Assembly: GCA_021107685.1 (NCBI GenBank)
Contig: JAIOSH010000020.1
Location: 1 to 13,143 of the forward strand
DNA: 13,143 nucleotides
Reading direction: 5' to 3'
Source: Bacteroidales bacterium
Lineage (GTDB): Bacteria; Bacteroidota; Bacteroidia; Bacteroidales; SMBSF39
In this document: positions 1 through 8,200 of the stretch, piece by piece
Layout: each line of letters starts with the position of its first letter
How positions within the stretch are numbered: position 1 is the first letter of the stretch
Position numbers and translations under genes: made by a program
The notes under the pieces: model-generated
Seen by the model: the letters and a program-made list of their open reading frames with translations, nothing else
What the model was told of the DNA's origin: nothing
Database searches by the model: none

Positions 1-1370
1 CCCCAGGCTCTGTCGGATAATGAAGTACCCATTGCAACCATAAAAGTTACATACGTAGTTGATAAAGGCAATTTTAATGAAGTTGCAAATGATATTAAAA
101 TACTTGCAACAACTAAGTTAACTGATGCACGTACCATATCAAAAGCAGGAGCGTTTGCTCCTAATGCTTTTTGTTTTTGCTTATAAACGGTTTGGTCAAA
201 TTGTTTATCAATTTTATTTGTAATGCTTTTGGGTATTAAAAAATTTAAGCGTGTTGCAAATGACCTTGTATTTCTTACAATAGAGCGAGCAAAGTAAGAA
301 GAACCAAAGCGTTCTTGTCCTACATCCTGTCTGCTTAACCCAATTTCTGTTTCTGTAACTGTTCGGGCTTTTCGCGACAACCATAATGTAACAGCCATAA
401 TTAAACCGGCTATGATAAGAAAAAGAGTCGGTGTTTTGACTTTACCTGCTAATTTTAGCATTGGAAACATATTAGGGTCAGCAGCAGGATTTGCAATAAA
501 TTCTTTAAATGATTCATAACCGGCTAAAGGAACACCGATGAAGTTAACAAGGTCATTACCTGCAAATGCCATAGCAAGAGCAAAAGTACCAACCAAAACA
601 ATTAATTTTAAAATGTTAATTTTAGAAACCCATGTTAATAGCAGAAGAATAATTGTCCATGCAAAAAAACTTACTCCGATTATTGTAAGGGTATTTTCCC
701 TGATTAATTGCTTAGCATCATCCGACATAAAGGAAGCTCCTTTTGCTCCTTTGATAAGAATAAAATAAGTTATTGCAGTTATTGCAATTCCACCCCATAT
801 AGCCCCGAAATATTTTAAATTTTTTTTATAATCAAATGAAAATAGAATTCTAACTAAATATTGAATAATAGCACCAATAGAAAAGGCTAAAACTACCGAA
901 AGTAAAATCCCTGTAATAATAGCCAATGCTTTAGCCGTATTAATATATTCACTAAGCTCCAAAGCATCGGGAGAGTTAGTTATTTTAATAATTGAAACTG
1001 CTACTGCTGCGCCCAAGAGTTCAAAAACAATAGAAACTGTTGTTGAGGTGGGCATTCCAAAAGTATTAAAAGTATCTAAAAGAATAACATCCGTGATCAT
1101 TACAGCTAAGAATATGATCATAATTTCAGAAAAGTAGAAATGTTCAGGATGAAAAATTCCTTTTCGTGCAATTTCCATCATACCGCCCGAAAAAGTAGCT
1201 CCAACCAATATCCCTAATGCCGCAATTATCATTATAACATTAAATGGTGCTACTTTTGAGCCTATGGCGGAATTAAGAAAATTAACAGCATCATTGCTTA
1301 CCCCAACTATAAGATCGGATATTGCAAGTGCAAATAGAACTATTATTAAAATTAAATAAATATTATTCAT
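1..1370 (-). CDS. PiT-family inorganic phosphate permease, N-terminal part (cut by left edge)
   Basis: An open frame on the minus strand starts at ATG 1368-1370 and stays open to the left edge, giving 456 residues without the C-terminus. It is a polytopic membrane protein of the PiT family, which imports inorganic phosphate by cation symport across the inner membrane. Both halves of the family's inverted repeat are visible: SNDAVNF (residues 25-31) with PTSTTVSIVFELLGAA (107-122), then AGNDLVNFIGVPLAGY (270-285) with LPLSTTYVTFMVAMGTSL (434-451). Hydrophobic segments lie around residues 4-23, 45-60, 82-100, 110-130, 147-178, 188-207, 228-248, 254-274 and 314-331. A hydrophilic loop (333-405) precedes the second-half motifs. 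Bacteroidota homologues are usually longer (about 740-750 aa, often with a PhoU-like tail), so the missing part is probably substantial. It is divergent from the gene at 1665 and shows no link to it. The family call is secure; the coupling ion is not determined. Confidence 0.93.
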   Translation of the reverse strand, partial: MNNIYLILIIVLFALAISDLIVGVSNDAVNFLNSAIGSKVAPFNVIMIIAALGILVGATFSGGMMEIARKGIFHPEHFYFSEIMIIFLAVMITDVILLDTFNTFGMPTSTTVSIVFELLGAAVAVSIIKITNSPDALELSEYINTAKALAIITGILLSVVLAFSIGAIIQYLVRILFSFDYKKNLKYFGAIWGGIAITAITYFILIKGAKGASFMSDDAKQLIRENTLTIIGVSFFAWTIILLLLTWVSKINILKLIVLVGTFALAMAFAGNDLVNFIGVPLAGYESFKEFIANPAADPNMFPMLKLAGKVKTPTLFLIIAGLIMAVTLWLSRKARTVTETEIGLSRQDVGQERFGSSYFARSIVRNTRSFATRLNFLIPKSITNKIDKQFDQTVYKQKQKALGANAPAFDMVRASVNLVVASILISFATSLKLPLSTTYVTFMVAMGTSLSDRAW

Positions 1371-1577
1371 ATATGATTTAAATGCCTATAATTAGTGTTT
1401 GTTGTCAACTTATTAATCCTCAATGCGTTAATTCTAAAATTTAAAATATTTCCCCAAGGTGGACTTTGATAGACTGACTCTAATCAGACTGCAATAATAA
1501 TTAAATTTTATTTTTATCAAACAATAATTTATAAAATTATATTAACTGAATATAATTAAAAATATTAAATAAAGCTA

Positions 1578-1585
1578 TATATTTG
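1578..1585 (+). promoter_or_regulatory. Candidate Bacteroidota -7 promoter element
   Basis: TATATTTG matches the Bacteroidota -7 consensus TAnnTTTG exactly and lies 79 bp before the start codon at 1665. No TTTG is found at the expected distance (about 20 bp) upstream, so the -33 half is missing or degenerate. In DNA this AT-rich a single 8-bp match can arise by chance. Confidence 0.3.
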
Positions 1586-1653
1586 CAGTCTTAAATTTTT
1601 AATAAAAAATCAAATAAAACAATTTTAAATCAAAAACTAAAACAAACACAAAG

Positions 1654-1664
1654 AAAGGAAAAAA
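1654..1664 (+). promoter_or_regulatory. A-rich leader with AAAGGA core before the first paralog
   Basis: AAAGGAAAAAA lies directly before ATG 1665, with the GG pair 6 nt from the start codon. The same string occurs before the second paralog (5253-5264). It resembles a weak Shine-Dalgarno sequence, although most Bacteroidota genes use A-rich leaders without one. It supports ATG 1665, which is also directly followed by a good signal peptide. Confidence 0.4.
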
Positions 1665-4600
1665 ATGAAAGCAAAAAAAATCATGTTAATACTTTTTGTA
1701 TTAATTTACTCTCAATTTCTAACAGCCCAGACCACATTGCTGGACGAGGGCTTTGAAGGAAGTTTTCCGCCGACAGGCTGGGTAATTTTAAATCTCGGAT
1801 CACAAACAAGCGGTGAAACATGGATGCAATCAGCCACCCATCATCACACAGGTAGTTACAGTGCATTTTCTCAGGACGGACAAGCGGGAGATAATATGGA
1901 AGAATGGCTGATAACTAATTCTATTTCTGTTCCTGCTAATAGCTATATTGAACTTACTTTCTGGCATAAATTCCAGTGGGCAAGCTATAGCGACGGACCC
2001 GAATATGTACTTATTTCTACTTCAACTCCCACACCGGCAGCTTTTACCGATACAGTATTTTGTGAACCCGGTATAGGGCCTACAGGCTGGACAGAAATTA
2101 TTTTAAACAATTTACCGGATTATGCAGGACAAACCATTTATATTGCTTTTGTTCACACTTCTGCAAACGGTTATGCCGATGCCTGGATATTGGACGATAT
2201 TTTAATAGAAAGCTTTGAAACCGGTGGAACCGATATTGGAATGCTTTCAATTGAGGTGCCTGAAGATTACGTATTTATCAATACTGATGTGTTTCCTTCA
2301 GGAGTTATTAAAAATCAGGGAACTGAAGAAATCACGGATTATTTTTCAATAAATTGCGAAATTGTTAATGAGTCATTAGTAACTGTATATACCAGTTCAT
2401 ATATGTACATACAAGCAATTTCTTCAGGTCAGGTAGATACTATTACATTTTATGATGCATGGACTCCGACACAAGGAGGAGATTATACTGTAATAATGTC
2501 AACAAGTCTTACAGGTGATATTAATCCTGCAAATGATACTATAACCGGAGAAACAGAAGTTGTACAACATTACGGAACAGGCGGACCCGATGCTTTTGGT
2601 TATAGGTGGATAGATAGTGAAGAGCCTGGTGGACCTGTATTCAACTGGATTGAGATTAGTGGAACAGGAACTTCAGCCATAACTTATGGTGGAGTTCCAT
2701 TCTATGGAGATGATAATTTTTCCGATACAATTAGCTTTGGTTTTAATTTCCCTTTTTACGGCATTGACCGTACTTTTTGCTATATTGATGTAAATGGAGA
2801 AATGCTCCTTGCTCATAATACATGGTATAACGCTTATCCATTAATAGGCTGGAATTATGATGGAAACATGTTCAATTATGTGTATCCTATACCCGGATAT
2901 ACTCAAATGCCGGCACTTATTTCACCGTATTGGGATGACCTGATAGCTGACGAGGGAGTTGGCGATGTGTATTTCCAGACATTCGGAACGGAACCGAATA
3001 GATACTTTGTTGTAGAATGGCATAATTTAAGATTCCGTTACGGTACGGTTGAAGATACTACCCTTCGCTTCGAGGTTATTCTTCATGAGAGCGGTGAAAT
3101 TATATTTCAATATAAAACAACAGCTATAGGACAAACAGGAAGCGTTTGCCCTCATGATAACGGACGAAGTTCTACTGTTGCAATCCAAAATGACGATGCA
3201 GATATTGGTCTTTGCTATCTGAGAGAAATAGTTGAAACCGGTAGTTATATCGGGGTAGAACCTCTTGGAAACTTACTACAGGATAAACTTGCTATCCGGT
3301 TTTATATGGGTGAAGATAATCAACCACCAGCTTTCCTTTATGAAGGAAAAGGCAGCACTTTTGACAATACTCCGGAAATACCCGTAAAAATTGTTGACAT
3401 GTCGGGCTTACTATCGGATTCGCTTTATTACAATACAGGAAGTGGCTGGGAAGCAGTTACTCATTATAACTTTATAGAACCAAATATGTATTATTACCAG
3501 CTTCCGCAAATTCCTAACAGCACTATAGTACATTACTATTTTGCTGCAACTGATAATTCAGACTCACTTAACAGGGGCACTTATCCTGTCAATGCTCCTG
3601 ATAGCTGTTTCTCATTTAAAATATTACCTACCGAAGGAGTTGATGTATTGTTTGCACATCCGGGCGGACAGGATAATCAAAATCTGGAATTTCCTAAATT
3701 TATTATGGCTTTGGACGCAGCAGGTGTAATCTATGATATTTATGATTGGTCTGAATATGAAGAATATACCTTCCCCCAGGAATATAAAGCAATATTTACT
3801 TATGCTAATTCTGCCGGTGGCAGTTCAAAACATGACACACTTTCAATTGCTTTGATGGATTTTATGGATAGCGGCACAAATGAAAATCCGAAAAATGTTT
3901 TCATGGCTTCTGATAATTTTGCTTTTGCTCAACATGGGTATTCCAATGCCAAACCAATGGTAAAATTCTATACAGCTTATATGAGAGGTGGATATCATCC
4001 TCAGGGAAATCCTCTCGAACCGCCTTGGGGAGGAACTAACGGATTAGGAGGACCAAGCTGCTGGGATTATTCTAATGGCACAGTAAAAGCTGCAACAGGC
4101 TCTCCTATCGGTGTAATAGGTGTTGAATTACCTGTTTATGCAAATAGTCCTGATGTCCTTTACAACCGGGATTGCCCAAGCTGGTATGCAAGTCAGGTTA
4201 CAAATCCTGGTATTAGTTCTTATGATTCCTTTATATTCGAGGATGGCCCTATGGCCAATGGTCAGGCTTATGCTTATAACTATGCTTGTGCCGTATGGTT
4301 GGATAATCTTATTTATAAATCATTTTATACAAGTTTTGATATTTCTCAATTTACTAATGATGATGATATAAAAATGATTATTGCTGATGCTCTTGAGTGG
4401 TTTGGTATTGATGTTTCCTTCAAAATTGACCTTAAGGCATTTTTAAACGGACCTTTTAATGGCACAGATATGAATACATACCTCAATTCATCTACTTACT
4501 TGCCTTTATCTCAACCGTATAATATTTCACCATGGAATTATTTAGGAACAGAAAGTGTTATTGCTATGCCAAATGCTAATGTAGTTGACTGGGTTTTAGT

Positions 4601-5093
4601 TGAATTACGAGATACAACAGATGCTGCAAGTGCTACAGGATCTACAATAGCTGCTCAACAAGCAGCATTCGTATTAAATGACGGAACAATTACAGGAATG
4701 GACGGCAGCAGCGAATTAATTTTTAATATTACTATTGATGAAAATCTATTTGCTGTTATCTGGCACAGGAATCACCTTGGTGTTTTGTCTGCAAATCCAT
4801 TGGTAGAAACCGGCGGAGTTTATACTTATGATTTTTCAACAGGTGAAGGTCAGGCTTATGGAGGAGCAAACGGGCACAAGGAAATTGCAACAGGTGTATG
4901 GGGAATGTTTGGCGGTGACGGAAATGCTGATAAACAAATAAGTAACAGCGATAAAGTTGATATTTGGGAAACACAGGCAGGAGGTTCAGGTTACTTATCA
5001 GGAGATTTCTCTTTAGATGGACAATGTAATAATACTGATAAAGTTGAAATTTGGGCTCCTAACACAGGAAGAAGTTCGCAAGTACCGGAATAA
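1665..5093 (+). CDS. Secreted multidomain adhesin-like protein with dockerin-type EF-hand C-terminus (paralog 1)
   Basis: This 1142-aa protein starts with a signal peptide (MKAKKIMLILFVLIYS..., likely cleaved near residue 21). Domains in order: choice-of-anchor J/cleaved-adhesin, residues 26-183 (DEGFEGSFPPTGW, EEWLITNSI, ILDDILIE); CARDB/Ig-like, 188-300; a nidogen-like beta domain, 304-530 (FGFNFPFYG, YFVVEWHNL); Ig/Fn3-like, 551-652; an alpha/beta domain of unknown role, 657-918; and a C-terminal module, 919-1142. The module has two 12-residue calcium-type loops, D1085-D1096 (D, N, D at positions 1, 3, 5 and D at 12) and D1114-D1125, and ends in SSQVPE. J domains occur in Bacteroidota surface adhesins and proteases, but no catalytic motif was recognised here. 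The usual type A T9SS C-terminal domain is not seen, so the export and anchoring route is unclear. It is followed after 174 bp by a paralog in the same orientation. Confidence 0.88.
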   Translation: MKAKKIMLILFVLIYSQFLTAQTTLLDEGFEGSFPPTGWVILNLGSQTSGETWMQSATHHHTGSYSAFSQDGQAGDNMEEWLITNSISVPANSYIELTFWHKFQWASYSDGPEYVLISTSTPTPAAFTDTVFCEPGIGPTGWTEIILNNLPDYAGQTIYIAFVHTSANGYADAWILDDILIESFETGGTDIGMLSIEVPEDYVFINTDVFPSGVIKNQGTEEITDYFSINCEIVNESLVTVYTSSYMYIQAISSGQVDTITFYDAWTPTQGGDYTVIMSTSLTGDINPANDTITGETEVVQHYGTGGPDAFGYRWIDSEEPGGPVFNWIEISGTGTSAITYGGVPFYGDDNFSDTISFGFNFPFYGIDRTFCYIDVNGEMLLAHNTWYNAYPLIGWNYDGNMFNYVYPIPGYTQMPALISPYWDDLIADEGVGDVYFQTFGTEPNRYFVVEWHNLRFRYGTVEDTTLRFEVILHESGEIIFQYKTTAIGQTGSVCPHDNGRSSTVAIQNDDADIGLCYLREIVETGSYIGVEPLGNLLQDKLAIRFYMGEDNQPPAFLYEGKGSTFDNTPEIPVKIVDMSGLLSDSLYYNTGSGWEAVTHYNFIEPNMYYYQLPQIPNSTIVHYYFAATDNSDSLNRGTYPVNAPDSCFSFKILPTEGVDVLFAHPGGQDNQNLEFPKFIMALDAAGVIYDIYDWSEYEEYTFPQEYKAIFTYANSAGGSSKHDTLSIALMDFMDSGTNENPKNVFMASDNFAFAQHGYSNAKPMVKFYTAYMRGGYHPQGNPLEPPWGGTNGLGGPSCWDYSNGTVKAATGSPIGVIGVELPVYANSPDVLYNRDCPSWYASQVTNPGISSYDSFIFEDGPMANGQAYAYNYACAVWLDNLIYKSFYTSFDISQFTNDDDIKMIIADALEWFGIDVSFKIDLKAFLNGPFNGTDMNTYLNSSTYLPLSQPYNISPWNYLGTESVIAMPNANVVDWVLVELRDTTDAASATGSTIAAQQAAFVLNDGTITGMDGSSELIFNITIDENLFAVIWHRNHLGVLSANPLVETGGVYTYDFSTGEGQAYGGANGHKEIATGVWGMFGGDGNADKQISNSDKVDIWETQAGGSGYLSGDFSLDGQCNNTDKVEIWAPNTGRSSQVPE

Positions 5094-5112
5094 ATTTAAT
5101 TAGAGTACGTTC

Positions 5113-5205
5113 CATAAGTCGTATAGCGACGAACTATTTGTAACCCCTGACCTCCGTCAGGGGTGATAATGAGGGAGTTACAAAAGTCCTGTAGGGACGA
5201 CCTAT
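5113..5205. repeat. Structured intergenic repeat: two covarying small hairpins around a central hairpin
   Basis: Two 25-nt direct copies lie at 5113-5137 and 5181-5205 and match at 20 of 25 positions. Each contains a 4-bp hairpin with a 5-nt loop: GTCG-TATAG-CGAC at 5118-5130 and GTCC-TGTAG-GGAC at 5186-5198. Each is followed by GAnCTAT. The closing pair changes from G-C to C-G, so pairing is kept although the sequence differs. Between the copies is a perfect 8-bp hairpin (5144-5163). The segments TTTGTAAC (5137-5144) and GTTACAAA (5177-5184) are also complementary and could bring the two copies together. I infer a mobile or interspersed extragenic palindromic element. Similar 'GTCC..TAG.GGAC' palindromes are, from memory, common between Bacteroidota genes. 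Confidence 0.6.
5144..5163 (+). other. Strong hairpin between the two paralogs
   Basis: CCCCTGAC-CTCC-GTCAGGGG forms a perfect 8-bp stem with a 4-nt loop, and A5143-T5164 adds a ninth pair. It starts 50 bp after the stop codon of the first paralog. No T-tract follows (the next bases are TGATAATGAGGG), so it is not a canonical intrinsic terminator. It could still slow transcription, protect the 3' end of the upstream mRNA, or simply be the core of the surrounding repeat. Confidence 0.6.
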
Positions 5206-5252
5206 AAAAAATTGGATATTATGGACAGACACTAATTAAGAATTAATTAAAT

Positions 5253-5264
5253 AAAGGAAAAAAA
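5253..5264 (+). promoter_or_regulatory. A-rich leader with AAAGGA core before the second paralog
   Basis: AAAGGAAAAAAA lies 3 nt before ATG 5268, with the GG pair 10 nt from the start. It repeats the leader of the first paralog, while the rest of the upstream DNA does not obviously match. This suggests that translation signals were duplicated or kept with the genes. Whether it acts as a Shine-Dalgarno site is uncertain. Confidence 0.4.
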
Positions 5265-5267
5265 ATA

Positions 5268-8200
5268 ATGAAAAAACAAAAAACAAATACTTATTTAGCA
5301 TTAGGAAGAATTATCATTATAATGATAATTATATTCACAACTACTTTATCTTATGCTCAATGGAGTGTTGATGAAGGATTTGAAAACGGGATAATTCCCA
5401 ATGACTGGACCATTTATGATGTCAACGGAGATGGACACCAGTGGTATGCTTTAAATTACCCTAGTCATGCGCATAGCGGAGATTGGATGGCAGCAGTGGA
5501 TTGTTATGGTAGTAATGGAAATGACTGGCTGATAACCCCACAAGTAACAATTCAATCCGGTGATTCATTCATCTTTTGGGCAAGAGCATGGTATGGCACC
5601 GAAGATATGAATGTTAAACTTTCTACAACAGGTAATGCTATTAGTAATTTTACCGTAACTTTAGAAAGTGTTACAGGTTTAGGAGCGAATTATGTTGAGT
5701 TTACTTATGATTTAAGTTCTTACGCAGGTCAAAGTATTTATCTGGCAATTCAATGGGTCCAGGAGACTTATGGTTTTGTTGTTGACGATGTAAAAGTGGG
5801 ACAACCTGAAGCCAATGATGTTGGTATGCTTTCAATTGAAGTTCCGGAAACTCATCATTTTATAAACACTGAAATATATCCTTCGGGAACTATTAAGAAT
5901 TATGGAACTACTGAAATTACCGATAATTTTGAAATAAATTGTGAGATAGTAAACGAATCATCTGTAATTGTTTACAATAGCACTATAATTCATACAGGAA
6001 CATTAAGTTCTCAGGGAACTGAAGTGGTAACCTTTGACGATTCATGGACACCAACAGAACTTGGAAATTATTATGTAACAATGGTAACAAACCTTAGCGG
6101 AGATGCAAATCCAAATAATGATACTATAACAGATGAAACAGAAATAGTAATGCATTATGGAATAGGCGGACCCGATAATTTTGGTTATCAATGGATAGAT
6201 AGTGAAGAGCCTGGTGGACCTGTTTACAACTGGATAGAAATCAGCGGAACTGGAACATCAGCCATAATGTATGGTGTAAATCAATTTTATGGAGATTATA
6301 ATTTTTCAGAACCTATTGACTTTGGCTTTAATTTTCCATTTTACGGTATTGACCGTACTTATTGCTATATTGATATAAACGGTGAAATTCTTTTAGCTGA
6401 CAATACATGGTATAACGCTTATCCAAATACAGGCTGGGGAACAGATGGAAATTTTTTCAATTATTCATTTCCTATTCCCGGTAATACTTATATGCCGGCA
6501 CTTGTGGCAGTTTATTGGGATGACCTGGAAGCCGTCCAAGGAGTAGGTGATGTATATTTCCAAACATTTGGGGTAGAGCCATACCGTTACTTTGTTGTAG
6601 AATGGCACAATTTAAAATTCCGTTATGGTACGGTTGTGGATACAACTTTAAGCTTTGAGGCAATTTTTCATGAAAGCGGTGAAATGATATTCCAATACAA
6701 AACAACAGCCATAGGTCAAACAGGAAGCACATGTCCCCATGATAATGGCAGAAGCTCTACTGTTGGTATTCAAAATGACGATGCTGATATTGGTCTTTGC
6801 TATCTGAGAGAAATTGTGGATAATGGTCAATATATTGGAGTGGAACCGTATGGAAACCTGTTACAGGATGAACTTGCCATCCGTTTTTTTGCCGGACCTG
6901 ATGATCAGCCACCATATTTTGTTTACAAAGAAATCGGAAATACTTTTGATAATACTCCTGAATTATCTGTAGAAATCTCAGATATGTCCGGTATATTATC
7001 CGACTCACTTTATTATAATACTGGAAGTGGCTGGCAAGCAATAACACACTATGACGTTGGAACTCCAAATATATATCATTATGAACTTCCTCAAACTCCA
7101 AACGGCACAACAGTATATTACTATTTTGCTGCAACTGATAATTCAGACGCGCATAACAGGGGCACATATCCTGTCAATGCTCCTGATAGTTGCTTTTCTT
7201 TTAAAATATTACCAACTGAGGGAGTAGAAGTTTTATTTGCAAATCCTGGAAATTCACCCGGTTATCAGGATTATCAAAATATAGAATATCCGAAATATAT
7301 CATGGCTTTAGATGCAGCAGGTGTAGTTTATGATATTTATAATTGGGCAGAATATGATGATTATAGTTTCCCTGAATCTTACAAAGCTATCTTTGTTTAT
7401 TCAAATTCTTCTTCCGGTTCTTCTATCCATGATACGCTATCTGTTGCACTGATGAATTATATGGACAGCGGAACAAATGAGAACCCCAAAAATGTTTTTT
7501 TAGCTACCGATGGTTGGGCAAACTCTCAACATCCACACCCCCCCTCCAAACGTACAAAAAAATTCTTTACAGCATATATGAGGAGTGGATATTATCCTCA
7601 GGGAACTTACGGTTATCCACCTTATGGTGGAACAAATGGTTTGGCTGGTCCTAATGTTTGGCAATATTCATCCGGCAGTGTGATTGGTGTAAGCGGTTCA
7701 CCTATCGGACAGCAAGGAGTGGAATTACCTGTTTATGCAAACACCCCTGATGTTCTTTATACACGGGATTGTCCAAGTTGGTATGCAGCTCAGGTTACAA
7801 ACCCTAATATCACTTCTTATTCTACGTTTTTATTTGAAGATGGTCCCGGTCCATTAATACCCGGACAAGCTTATTGTTATCATGGAGTTTGCGCCCTCTG
7901 GTTAGATAATCTTATTTATAAATCATTTTATACCAGTTTTGATATTTCTCAATTTACTGATGATAATGATATTAAAATGATTATTGCTGATGCTCTTGAG
8001 TGGTTTGGCATTGATGCTTCTGTTAAAATAGACCTTAAGGCATTTTTAGACGGACCTTTTGATGTCACAGATATGAATACTTATCTTAACCCTGCTGATC
8101 TGCCTTTATCTCAACCGTATAATATTTCACCGTGGAATTATTTAGGAACAGAAAGTGTTATTGCTATGCCAAATGCTAATGTAGTTGACTGGGTTTTGGT

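Larger units (their letters stand above)
1371..1664. other. Divergent intergenic region, AT-rich
   Basis: This 294-bp gap separates the phosphate permease (minus) from the first large secreted protein (plus). It must hold the promoters for both. On the plus strand a TAnnTTTG match occurs at 1578-1585, followed by a roughly 75-nt A-rich leader. I found no TAnnTTTG match on the minus strand that would serve the permease. No open frame, RNA gene or strong hairpin was seen. Confidence 0.6.

Noticed and set aside
538..768. Open frame of 76 codons on the plus strand
   Set aside because: It lies wholly antisense to the phosphate permease, has no domain, and its composition is what the opposite strand of a membrane-protein gene gives.
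1471..1492. Repeated AGACTG words around 1471-1492 as a possible regulatory site
   Set aside because: It is a short direct repeat with imperfect surroundings and no matching copy elsewhere in the window.
5000..5093. T9SS type A C-terminal sorting domain at the end of the first paralog
   Set aside because: The expected short beta-sandwich with its usual closing motifs is absent; the protein ends in EF-hand-type loops and SSQVPE.
6757..7167. Open frame of 136 codons on the minus strand inside the second paralog
   Set aside because: It is antisense to a well-supported domain region, has no recognisable motif, and its Tyr/Gln/His-rich composition reflects the reverse strand.
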